From Curtobacterium flaccumfaciens (GTDB lineage Bacteria > Actinomycetota > Actinomycetes > Actinomycetales > Microbacteriaceae), in the NCBI RefSeq assembly GCF_013359815.1, contig NZ_JABMCF010000036.1, forward strand, positions 248,001 to 312,000: DNA of 64,000 bases, given 5' to 3'. Both the position numbers and the translations under genes were made by a program. The notes under the pieces are model-generated. The model did no database searches, was not told the DNA's origin, and saw nothing but the letters and a program-made list of their open reading frames with translations. Positions 16,827 to 24,110 of this stretch are shown piece after piece. Each line of letters opens with the position of its first letter. The first letter of the stretch is position 1.

Positions 16827-17514
16827 CCGCACCCGTTCGTCGCACCAGCACGGTGCCATCAGTCACGACGCCCCCGTCCTGGTCATCGGGCTCGGGCGCT
16901 TCGGGGCCGCCACCGCCGGCCAGCTCGAGCGCCAGGACCGCGAGGTGCTCGTCGTCGACACCGACGCCGGGCTGGTGCAGAAGTGGTCCGACCGGGTCAC
17001 CCACGCGGTGCAGGCGGACGCGACCGACATCGACGCGCTCCGGCAGATCGGCGCGCAGGACTTCGCCATCGCCGTCGTCGGCACGGGTAGTGACCTGGAG
17101 TCGAGCGTGCTCATCACGGCGAACCTGGTCGACCTCGGCGTCCCGCAGATCTGGGCGAAGGCGATCAGCCGCTCGCACGGCACGATCCTGTCCCGCATCG
17201 GCGCGAACCACGTCGTCTACCCCGAGCGCGAGGCCGGCGAGCGCACGGCACACCTGGTCTCCGGCCGGATGCTCGACTTCATCGAGTTCGACGACGACTT
17301 CGCCGTGGTCAAGATGTTCCCGCCGCGCGCGGTCCGCGGCAAGGACCTCGCCACCACCGTGATCCGCACCCGCTTCGGCCTGACCGTGCTCGGCATCAAG
17401 CCGCCCGGCAGCCCCTTCGTGCCGGCGACGCCGGACAGCGTCATCGGTGAGGACGACGTCATCATCGTCTCGGGTTCCGAGACCGACCTGGAGCGCTTCG
17501 CCGCGTACGAGTAG
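16819..17514 (+). CDS. ktrA: KtrA/TrkA-type RCK regulatory subunit
   Basis: Cytoplasmic gating ring subunit for KtrB. The 231-residue protein has an RCK_N Rossmann domain with the nucleotide motif VIGLGRFGAATAGQL, an acidic strand end DTD, and a C-terminal RCK_C domain (from about 150) ending in DDVIIVSGSETDLERF. TTG at 16819 lies 8 nt from GAGGAGAGG and overlaps the ktrB end, implying coupled translation. The family uses NAD(H) or ATP/ADP as ligand. Confidence 0.93.
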   Translation: MADRTRSSHQHGAISHDAPVLVIGLGRFGAATAGQLERQDREVLVVDTDAGLVQKWSDRVTHAVQADATDIDALRQIGAQDFAIAVVGTGSDLESSVLITANLVDLGVPQIWAKAISRSHGTILSRIGANHVVYPEREAGERTAHLVSGRMLDFIEFDDDFAVVKMFPPRAVRGKDLATTVIRTRFGLTVLGIKPPGSPFVPATPDSVIGEDDVIIVSGSETDLERFAAYE

Positions 17515-17526
17515 CGACCACGCGAC

Positions 17527-17568
17527 GGACGGGAGGCCCGTGGCGGCGTCGCCATGGGCCTCCCGTCC
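17527..17568. terminator. Palindrome of family 1 between ktrA and proC
   Basis: GGACGGGAGGCCC pairs with GGGCCTCCCGTCC, with an inner stem TGGC/GCCA and loop GGCGTC. It sits between convergent ktrA and proC, a bidirectional terminator position. A near-copy lies at 52019-52050. Confidence 0.65.
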
Positions 17569-17583
17569 GCACAGCGGTTGCGT

Positions 17584-18414
17584 CTAGGACGCGGCGATCT
17601 CCTCGGCACGCGCGATCGCGGCACGCGACGCGCGCAGCAGCGTGTCCGCCAGGTCCGCGTCCTGCAGCACCGCGACGGCCCGCTCCGTCGTGCCCTTCGG
17701 GCTCGTCACCGCGCGGCGCAGGTCGGCGGGCTCACGGCCCGACCGCTCGAGCAGCTCGACCGCGCCGCGGACGGTGCCCTGCACCATCGTCGCCGCCTGT
17801 TCGTGGGTGAACCCGAGCTCCTCGGCGGCACGCTGCCACTGCTCGATCAGCAGGAAGACGTAGGCGGGACCGGAACCGGACACGGCGGACAGCGCGTCGA
17901 GCTGCGACTCCGGCACCTCGATGACCTCGCCCGAGGCGGTGAACACCGACGACGCCAGTGCGACGGCCTCGGCGTCGGCCGAGGTGCCCGCGCTGATGCC
18001 GGTGACGCCGTGGCCGACGCCGATCGGGGTGTTCGGCAGGGCACGGACGACGCGGACGCCGTCGGGCACCCGTGTCTCCATGCTCGCGGTGGTGGTGCCG
18101 ACGGCGACGCTGACCAGGACGGCGCCGGGCTCCAGGTCGTCGGCGACCTCGTCGAGCAGGTCCGCGATCATGTACGGCTTCACGCCGACGACGACGAGGG
18201 CCGCGCCACGGACGGCCGACCGGTTGGCGTCGGGGTCGGTGTCACTCGCGGTCGCGTCGAGACCGCGCTCCCGGTGGGCAGCAGCGGACGCCTCGGACTT
18301 CGTGGTGAGGGTCACGGTGGCCGGGTCGAGTCCCGCGGCGAGCAGGCCGTCGAGGACCGCGCCGGACATGGAGCCGACGCCGAGCAGGGCGGTGCGGGGC
18401 AGGTCGATCGTCAT
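17584..18414 (-). CDS. proC: ProC, pyrroline-5-carboxylate reductase
   Basis: Last enzyme of proline synthesis, reducing pyrroline-5-carboxylate with NAD(P)H. It has 276 residues, the usual size. The N-terminal dinucleotide motif is LLGVGSMSGAVL (10-21) and the C-terminal signature is ALSAVSGSGPAYVFLLIE. The VVVGVKPYM segment at the end of the Rossmann domain is also typical. A TAGGGT box lies 7 nt before ATG at 18414, so the message is probably leaderless. Confidence 0.95.
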   Translation of the reverse strand: MTIDLPRTALLGVGSMSGAVLDGLLAAGLDPATVTLTTKSEASAAAHRERGLDATASDTDPDANRSAVRGAALVVVGVKPYMIADLLDEVADDLEPGAVLVSVAVGTTTASMETRVPDGVRVVRALPNTPIGVGHGVTGISAGTSADAEAVALASSVFTASGEVIEVPESQLDALSAVSGSGPAYVFLLIEQWQRAAEELGFTHEQAATMVQGTVRGAVELLERSGREPADLRRAVTSPKGTTERAVAVLQDADLADTLLRASRAAIARAEEIAAS

Positions 18415-18478
18415 GCTCCCGACCCTACCGACGCCACCCGCCTAGGATCGTGTCGCAGACCACGAGAAGGGGACAGCT

Positions 18479-19435
18479 GTGAGCGCTTCCGGAGGCACGA
18501 AGGCGATCTTCGCCGCACTCGGTGCCAACATCGGCATCGCGATCGTGAAGTTCATCGCGGCGGCGATCAGCGGATCGGCGTCGATGCTGGCCGAGGGCGT
18601 GCACTCCCTGGCCGACTCCGCGAACCAGCTCCTCCTGCTGCTCGGTGGTCGCAAGGCCCGGCGAGCGGCGGACCAGGAGCACCCCTTCGGCTACGGGCGT
18701 GAACGCTACGTCTACGCGTTCGTCGTCTCCATCATCCTGTTCTCGGTCGGCGGCGTCTTCTCGCTCTACGAGGGCATCGAGAAGCTCGCCCACCCGCACC
18801 CGCTCGAGAACTGGTGGCTCCCCCTCGTGGTGCTCGTCATCGCCATCGGGCTCGAGGGCTTCTCGCTCCGCACCGCCCTGCACGAGGCCCGACCGCAGAA
18901 AGGCTCGCAGAGCTGGGTGCAGTTCGTCCGCCGTGCGAAGGCCCCCGAGCTGCCCGTCGTGATGCTCGAGGACACCGCGGCCCTGCTCGGCCTGGTCTTC
19001 GCCCTGTTCGGCGTCGGCCTGACGGCGATCACCGGCAACGGGGTGTTCGACGCGATCGGCACCATGCTCATCGCGGCGCTGCTCATCGCGGTCGCCGTGG
19101 TGCTCGGCATCGAGACGAAGAGCCTGCTCGTCGGCGAGGGCGCGACCGCCGCCGACGTCGAGCGCATCAAGCAGGCGGTGCTCGACGGCCCCGAGGTCGA
19201 CGCGATCATCCACCTGAAGACCCTGTACCTCGGGCCGGACGAGCTGATGGTCGGCGTGAAGGTCGCCGTCGACGGGGACCGCCGGCTCGGTGACGTCGCC
19301 GCTGGCATCGACACCGTCGAGCAGCGTGTCCGGAGCGCCGTGCCGATCGCCCGGGTGATCTACGTCGAACCGGACGTCCTGCGCACCGGGCCGCAGCCGC
19401 CGACCGAGGCGATCGTCATCCTCGCCGCGGACTGA
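18479..19435 (+). CDS. Cation diffusion facilitator family metal transporter
   Basis: CDF (SLC30-type) divalent cation/proton antiporter. The 318-residue protein has an N-terminal six-helix region with the paired SGSASMLAEGVHSLADSANQ motif (metal-binding H and D on helix 2), a second metal motif VMLEDTAALLG on helix 5, and a cytoplasmic C-terminal domain (from about 215). The substrate (Zn, Mn, Fe or Co) cannot be assigned. The start is GTG at 18479 with AAGGGG 6 nt upstream. Its last 20 bp overlap the convergent tadA gene. Confidence 0.92.
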   Translation: MSASGGTKAIFAALGANIGIAIVKFIAAAISGSASMLAEGVHSLADSANQLLLLLGGRKARRAADQEHPFGYGRERYVYAFVVSIILFSVGGVFSLYEGIEKLAHPHPLENWWLPLVVLVIAIGLEGFSLRTALHEARPQKGSQSWVQFVRRAKAPELPVVMLEDTAALLGLVFALFGVGLTAITGNGVFDAIGTMLIAALLIAVAVVLGIETKSLLVGEGATAADVERIKQAVLDGPEVDAIIHLKTLYLGPDELMVGVKVAVDGDRRLGDVAAGIDTVEQRVRSAVPIARVIYVEPDVLRTGPQPPTEAIVILAAD

Positions 19436-19886
19436 AGAAGTCGTCGAGCAACTCGGCACACGCTGCCTCGAGCACGCCCCCGATGACCTCGGAGCGGTGC
19501 GGCAGCCGGCGGTCCCTGGCGATGTCGTAGACGCTGCCGCTGGCGCCCGCCTTCGGGTCCCACGCGCCGAACACGACCCGTGGCACCCGTGCGGCCATGA
19601 CGGCGCCGGCGCACATCGGACAGGGCTCGAGCGTCACCACGAGCGTGTGCTCCTCGAGGTGCCAGTCCCCCGTCACCGCCGCTGCAGCACGCAGCGCGAG
19701 GACCTCGGCGTGGGCCGTCGGGTCCTGTCGCGCCTCGCGCTCGTTCCGGCCGGTGGCGACCACGACGCCGTCACGGTCGAGCACCACGGCGCCGACCGGG
19801 ACGTCGTCGGTCTCCAGGCACCGTCGGGCCTCGTCGAGCGCGCGCTCCATCGCCGGGACGAACGGGCGGGCTGCGGGCTCCTCCAC
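19416..19886 (-). CDS. tadA: TadA, tRNA-specific adenosine-34 deaminase
   Basis: Zinc deaminase that converts A34 to inosine in the tRNA anticodon. The 156-residue protein has the catalytic HAE at 59-61 ([14 protein letters not shown]) and the zinc cysteines C89 and C92 in [14 protein letters not shown] at 19886 is chosen because AGGAGG lies 5 nt upstream; the longer in-frame extension lacks domain support. It is convergent with the CDF gene (20-bp overlap) and divergent from upp. Confidence 0.95.
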   Translation of the reverse strand: MEEPAARPFVPAMERALDEARRCLETDDVPVGAVVLDRDGVVVATGRNEREARQDPTAHAEVLALRAAAAVTGDWHLEEHTLVVTLEPCPMCAGAVMAARVPRVVFGAWDPKAGASGSVYDIARDRRLPHRSEVIGGVLEAACAELLDDFFSPRRG

Positions 19887-19926
19887 GGGACCTCCTGACG
19901 GTCGACGGCACGCTAGGCTCGACCCT

Positions 19927-20562
19927 ATGCGAGTCCACGTCGCCGACCACCCGCTCATCACCCACAAGCTCTCGGTGCTCCGCGACCGTACGACGCCCTC
20001 CCCCACGTTCCGCGCGCTGACCGAGGAGCTCGTCACGCTCCTCGCGTACGAGGCCACGCGGGGCGTCCGGGTCACGGCGACGCCGATCGACACGCCGGTG
20101 GCGCACACCATGGGCGTCGCGATCGCCAAGCCGCGGCCGCTCGTCGTCCCGATCCTCCGCGCCGGGCTCGGCATGCTCGAGGGCATGGTCAAGCTCGTCC
20201 CGACGGCCGAGGTCGGCTTCCTCGGCATGGCCCGCAACGAGGAGACGCTCGAGCCGCAGACCTACGCCGAGCGCCTGCCCGACGACCTGTCCGGGCGGCA
20301 GTGCTTCGTGCTCGACCCGATGCTCGCCACCGGTGGCACCCTCGCCGCCGCGATCGACTTCCTGTTCGCCCGCGGTGCGCAGGAAATAACGTGCGTGTGC
20401 ATCCTCGGTGCCCCCGAGGGGCTCGCCATGGTCGAGCAGGCCGTCGGCGACCGCAACGTCTCGATCGTCCTCGGTGCGCTCGACGAGAAGCTCGACGAGA
20501 ACGGGTACATCGTCCCGGGCCTCGGCGACGCCGGCGACCGGCTCTACGGCCTGGCCGAGTAG
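19927..20562 (+). CDS. upp: Upp, uracil phosphoribosyltransferase
   Basis: Pyrimidine salvage enzyme that makes UMP from uracil and PRPP. The 211-residue protein carries [12 protein letters not shown], the PRPP loop [16 protein letters not shown] and the C-terminal uracil-binding [15 protein letters not shown] at 19927 lies 7 nt after TAGGCT (19914-19919), an arrangement that suggests a leaderless transcript. A family-1 palindrome and a repeat-rich spacer follow the stop. Confidence 0.97.
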   Translation: MRVHVADHPLITHKLSVLRDRTTPSPTFRALTEELVTLLAYEATRGVRVTATPIDTPVAHTMGVAIAKPRPLVVPILRAGLGMLEGMVKLVPTAEVGFLGMARNEETLEPQTYAERLPDDLSGRQCFVLDPMLATGGTLAAAIDFLFARGAQEITCVCILGAPEGLAMVEQAVGDRNVSIVLGALDEKLDENGYIVPGLGDAGDRLYGLAE

Positions 20563-20586
20563 CGCAGACCCACCACTTCTCGGACT

Positions 20587-20618
20587 GGAGGCGCGGTGCC
20601 AGCTGGCACCGCGCCTCC
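20587..20618. terminator. 32-bp perfect palindrome after upp (family 1)
   Basis: Perfect palindrome centred on CCAGCTGG with arms GGAGGCGCGGTGCCAG. It lies 24 bp after the upp stop, in terminator position, without a T-tract. It immediately precedes the first copy of a 31-bp direct repeat. Confidence 0.65.
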
Positions 20619-20621
20619 TGT

Positions 20622-20816
20622 CGTCCGTGCGGTCGCGCTCACCGCACCGTCCAGTTCCGGGCGTACCTGCCCGTTCCGGGCGTACCCGGTCGTTCCGGGC
20701 GTACCCGGTCGGTTCTTTCCACCCGGTACGCCCGATTCCACTTCCCCTCGCGGGCGCAATGGGAAGGAACGGGCGTGGCACTCGACGTCCGTGCGGTCGC
20801 GCTCACCGCACCGTCC
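20622..20816. repeat. 31-bp direct repeats flanking a palindromic cassette
   Basis: A 31-bp sequence (20622-20652, beginning CGTCCGTGCGGTCGCGCTC) is repeated exactly at 20786-20816, 164 bp apart start to start. The 133 bp between contain GTTCCGGGCGTACC three times, a matching inverted GGTACGCCCG, and a GGGAAGGAACGGGCG end. The internal cassette resembles 52066-52195 in inverted orientation. No ORF is credible here. Confidence 0.8.
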
Positions 20817-20826
20817 GCGCGGACGG

Positions 20827-20856
20827 TTGACACCGCGTTGGTATACCGCAGATACT
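20827..20856 (+). promoter_or_regulatory. Near-consensus promoter before a 39-codon ORF
   Basis: TTGACA (20827-20832) and GATACT (20851-20856) are separated by 18 bp, the best -35/-10 pair seen in the window. The expected transcription start falls at or within a base or two of the ATG at 20863. Confidence 0.7.
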
Positions 20857-20862
20857 CGTCAC

Positions 20863-20982
20863 ATGACTGCAACCGTGTCCACCCGCGTCCTCTCCGAGGC
20901 GTGCTCCTCCGCAGGGGCAGTGGGGACCGTCGGCGTGATGATGCCGACCATGCCAGTCATGCGTTGTCGAATGTGTGCCTGA
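20863..20982 (+). CDS. Putative leaderless 39-residue Met/Cys-rich peptide
   Basis: Not recognised. The peptide begins MTATVSTRVLSEACSS and ends VMMPTMPVMRCRMCA, so five of its last fifteen residues are Met and two are Cys. Its ATG is 6 nt past a near-consensus -10 box, so it would be the first codon of the message. Actinobacteria are known to use short leaderless, Cys-containing upstream ORFs as attenuators; Met/Cys richness could also suggest metal binding. It lies 243 bp ahead of the winged-helix gene and could be its leader peptide. Expression is unproven. Confidence 0.45.
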   Translation: MTATVSTRVLSEACSSAGAVGTVGVMMPTMPVMRCRMCA

Positions 20983-21225
20983 TCGGCACCCGTTCCAGCC
21001 GGATCCCCCGCGACACCACCCCCGTCGCGAGCGCGTGATCCCCGGGTGACGGACACCGTCGGCGACGCGCACCACGTCACGAGGTCTGTCTCCCGTTCCC
21101 CCGGGTCGACCCCGGTCCGCAGCAGGACCGCAGGGCACATCGGCGTACCGCCGTACCCGGGATGACGCATTCGACACCGGCCGCCGCGCCACCCGCGCAC
21201 CGGCCACACCGCCCGGAGAACCACC
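20983..21225 (+). other. Untranslated spacer, possible leader of the winged-helix gene
   Basis: This stretch has no credible ORF or strong terminator. If the promoter at 20827 reads through the 39-codon ORF, this would be the leader of the gene at 21226, which is preceded by GGAGAACCACC. Short GC-rich inverted repeats are present but none is convincing. Confidence 0.4.
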
Positions 21226-21993
21226 ATGTCGCTCACCATCGCTCAGCCCCGCACCGCGCTCCGCTCCGCACCGGCCCCGACCGACCTCGGCACCGTCACC
21301 CCGATCCGTCCGCGCCCGGCCTCGCCGGCAGCGACCGGACCGGCCACCGTGCCGACGAGCCCCGTGGTCGCGCCCCAGCGGAACCGCGCTCTGCCCGAGG
21401 GCACCGAGGCCCGCGGCTTTGCCCTGTACGTCGGCATCGACGAAGCGAAGGCCGCTGCCGCCGGCACGACCCTGGCCGCGGTGGTCGAGCAGCTCAAGGC
21501 CCTCACCGCGCAGCTCGTCCCGTCGTCCGAGACGTACGCGGCCGTCGCCGTCGCCGCCGAGCACTCCGGTGGCCGGGACGTCGACGTCGTCCGCCTCGCC
21601 CTGCAGGACCGCTCCGCGGTGGCCGCCCGCAAGCAGGTCGAGAAGCCCGAGCCCGAGGAGACCGGCGTCGTCATCGACATCTCCCGGAAGCGCGTGACCC
21701 TCGACGGCGAAGCGGCACCCCTGACCTACAAGGAGTTCGAGCTCCTGCAGTTCCTGGTCCTCCGCGAGGGCCAGACCGTCGACCGGTCCGCGATCATCGA
21801 CGGCCTCTGGTCGGACGGCGAGGACGAGACCCCGAACGAGCGCACCATCGACGTGCACGTGCGTCGGCTCCGCTCCAAGCTCGGCGCGTTCGAGGAGATC
21901 GTCCGCACCGTGCGCGGCGTCGGCTACCGCTTCGACCGGCACGCGGACGTCGCCGTGCGGTACGCGTCGACCCCGTCGCCCGACCTCTTCTGA
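21226..21993 (+). CDS. Orphan winged-helix (OmpR/PhoB-type) DNA-binding protein
   Basis: The 255-residue protein has a Pro/Ala-rich N-terminal segment (to about 60), a middle alpha/beta domain (about 62-130) that is not a receiver domain because the phospho-Asp pattern is missing, and a C-terminal OmpR/PhoB-type winged helix (about 150-240) with LTYKEFELLQFLVLREGQTV, the recognition segment ERTIDVHVRRLRSKLG and the wing TVRGVGYRF. No histidine kinase is adjacent. GGAG lies 7 nt upstream of the ATG. What the middle domain senses is unknown. Confidence 0.85.
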   Translation: MSLTIAQPRTALRSAPAPTDLGTVTPIRPRPASPAATGPATVPTSPVVAPQRNRALPEGTEARGFALYVGIDEAKAAAAGTTLAAVVEQLKALTAQLVPSSETYAAVAVAAEHSGGRDVDVVRLALQDRSAVAARKQVEKPEPEETGVVIDISRKRVTLDGEAAPLTYKEFELLQFLVLREGQTVDRSAIIDGLWSDGEDETPNERTIDVHVRRLRSKLGAFEEIVRTVRGVGYRFDRHADVAVRYASTPSPDLF

Positions 21994-22065
21994 GCCTGAT
22001 CGGCTGCTCTTGGTGAACTCGCAGCGAACCGGCCCCGGAGAGGCTGGCGCGCCGTTACCGCTTCG

Positions 22066-22180
22066 TTATACAGTCGGTGGTGCAGACGGTGTTTGCTGTG
22101 GCACCGCCTGTGGAATGTGATTGCAGGAAACTCTTGGTGCAAGGGAGAGGGCCGGTCGCCGACAGGCGGCCGGCCCTCGT
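22066..22180 (+). ncRNA. Candidate small RNA or leader transcript with own promoter and terminator
   Basis: A TTATACA -10 box lies at 22066-22072 in otherwise GC-rich DNA. About 75 bp later a strong hairpin occurs: GAGGGCCGG (22147-22155) pairs with CCGGCCCTC (22170-22178), and an inner CGCC/GGCG stem closes a GACA loop. The sequence between is A/T-richer than its surroundings and has no good ORF. It could be a free small RNA or the attenuated leader of marR. Confidence 0.4.
22147..22178 (+). terminator. Strong hairpin before marR
   Basis: Nine-pair outer stem plus four-pair inner stem with a GACA loop. It could end the winged-helix transcript or a short RNA initiated at 22066. No long T-tract follows. 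Confidence 0.6.
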
Positions 22181-22251
22181 GCATGTCGCCCGGCTCCTGT
22201 CGGACCCCGTCGGTAGTGTGGTCAGACCGTACGACCGGAGGGAACGCGAAC

Positions 22252-22764
22252 GTGAGCGAGACACGCCGCAGTGAGAAGGCGACCGCCGTCGCCGCCTGGG
22301 AAGCGCTCTTCCGCGCCCAGGTCGCCGTGATGCGGAGTCTCAACGCGGACTTCCCCGGCGACGAGATCTCGTTCAACGAGTACGACGTCTGCTTCAACCT
22401 GTCGACCCAGCCCGGCCGCCGCTGCCGGATGCGCGACCTCACCGGGCACCTGCTCCTCACCCAGCCGAGCGTCAGCCGCCTGGTCGACCGACTGCTCGCC
22501 CGCGGCATCGTCGAGAAGCAGCCGGACCCAACCGACGCCCGGGGCGTGATCGTGGCACTGACCCCGCACGGCTTCGACGTCTACCGCCAGGTCGCCGTGC
22601 AGCACGCGGCGAGCATCGCGCAGCAGGTCGGCGCCGGGCTGTCCGACCCCGAACTCCGCACCCTCACCGAGCTCTGCACGAAGCTCCGGCTCGCGGTCGG
22701 TACGGCACCGAGCCGGCGGTCGACGGCCCGCCCGGTGGCCGCTGCGGATGCGGCAACGGTGTGA
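22252..22764 (+). CDS. MarR family transcriptional regulator
   Basis: The 170-residue protein has a MarR winged helix with MRDLTGHLLLTQPSVSRLVD as the recognition region and the wing LLARGIVEKQPDPTDARGV. Helices on both sides form the dimer interface. GTG at 22252 has GGAGGG 9 nt upstream. It overlaps the photolyase gene by GTGA, and that gene overlaps the beta-lactamase-like gene, so the three probably form one transcript. The effector is unknown. Confidence 0.9.
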   Translation: MSETRRSEKATAVAAWEALFRAQVAVMRSLNADFPGDEISFNEYDVCFNLSTQPGRRCRMRDLTGHLLLTQPSVSRLVDRLLARGIVEKQPDPTDARGVIVALTPHGFDVYRQVAVQHAASIAQQVGAGLSDPELRTLTELCTKLRLAVGTAPSRRSTARPVAAADAATV

Positions 22765-24110
22765 CCGGCGCGATCGTCTGGCTCCGTGACGACCTGCGGC
22801 TGTCGGACAACCCGGCGCTCCGTGCAGCGATCGACCACGGCGGCGACGTCACGGTGGTGGTCGTCCTCGACGAGCAGTCCCCCGGGCTCCGTCCGATCGG
22901 TGCCGCGAGCCGCTGGTGGCTGCACCAGTCGCTGACCGCCCTCGACGCCGACCTGCGCGAGCGGGGTTCCCGGCTGGTCCTCCGACGCGGTGCCGCGGCG
23001 ACGGTCATCGACCAGCTCGTCGCCGACACCGGGGCGGACGCCGTGTACTGGAACCGTCGGTACGGCGCCGTCGAGCGGGACATCGACGCCGGCATCAAGG
23101 CGGCGCTGCACGACCGTGGCGTTGAGGCGCACAGCTTCGCCGCGAACCTGCTCTGGGAACCGTGGACGGTGCTCACCGGGCAGGGCGAGCCGTACAAGGT
23201 CTTCACCCCGTTCTGGAACGCCGTCCAGGCGCTGCCCGAACCGCGCCATCCCCTGCCCGACCCCGACGACATGCCCGCTCCGGCCGACGTCACGGGTGAT
23301 GCGCTGGCCGACTGGGCACTGCTGCCGACGAAGCCCGACTGGGCCGGCGGCCTCCGTGACGCCTGGACCCCGGGCGAGCACGGCGCGCAGCAGCAGCTCG
23401 AGCACTTCGTCGAGCACGCGCTCGAGGACTACGACCAGCGCGACGAGCCCGCGATGGAGGCCACCAGCAGCCTCTCGCCGTTCCTGCGGTGGGGCGAGAT
23501 CAGCCCGTTCCAGGTGTGGCACCGCCTGCACGAGCGGCTCGAGCCCGCGCAGCGCCAGAACGCCGCCGCGTTCCTCCGGCAGCTGGCGTGGCGCGAGTTC
23601 AACTGGAACGAGTACTTCCACTGCGACGACATCGCCACCGTCAACGTCCGTCGGAACTTCGACGCCTTCCCGTGGCGTGACCCGGAAGCGGCTGAGCTCG
23701 ACCGCTGGCGGCAGGGCCTGACCGGCTTCGACCTGGTCGACGCGGGCATGCGCGAGCTCTGGCACAGCGGCGCCATGCACAACCGGGTGCGGCTGGCCGC
23801 CGGCAGCTTCCTCGTGAAGAACCTGCTCGTCGACTGGCGCGTCGGGGAGCAGTGGTTCTGGGACACCCTGGTCGACGCCGACCCCGCCAACAACGCGGCG
23901 AACTGGCAGTGGGTCGCGGGCTCCGGCTTCGACGCCGCCCCGTACTTCCGCGTCTTCAACCCCGATCGGCAACTCGAGCGCTTCGACCCGCACCGCGAGT
24001 ACGTCCACCGCTGGGTCCCCGCCGACGAGCTGCGGCCCGAGCCGATGGTCGACCTGAAGGCGTCACGGCAGCGGGCGCTCGACGCCTACGAACGGATGCG
24101 GCGCTCGTGA
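22761..24110 (+). CDS. phr: Deoxyribodipyrimidine photo-lyase
   Basis: Light-dependent repair of cyclobutane pyrimidine dimers. The 449-residue protein has the N-terminal antenna-binding domain (IVWLRDDLRLSDNPAL) and the C-terminal FAD domain with SSLSPFLRWGEISPF, WREFNWNEYF and the signature HNRVRLAAGSFLVKNLL plus DADPANNAANWQW. Length is normal for a class I enzyme. It starts at GTG 22761 inside the marR stop (GTGA) and ends in the same way on the next gene. Confidence 0.96.
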   Translation: MTGAIVWLRDDLRLSDNPALRAAIDHGGDVTVVVVLDEQSPGLRPIGAASRWWLHQSLTALDADLRERGSRLVLRRGAAATVIDQLVADTGADAVYWNRRYGAVERDIDAGIKAALHDRGVEAHSFAANLLWEPWTVLTGQGEPYKVFTPFWNAVQALPEPRHPLPDPDDMPAPADVTGDALADWALLPTKPDWAGGLRDAWTPGEHGAQQQLEHFVEHALEDYDQRDEPAMEATSSLSPFLRWGEISPFQVWHRLHERLEPAQRQNAAAFLRQLAWREFNWNEYFHCDDIATVNVRRNFDAFPWRDPEAAELDRWRQGLTGFDLVDAGMRELWHSGAMHNRVRLAAGSFLVKNLLVDWRVGEQWFWDTLVDADPANNAANWQWVAGSGFDAAPYFRVFNPDRQLERFDPHREYVHRWVPADELRPEPMVDLKASRQRALDAYERMRRS

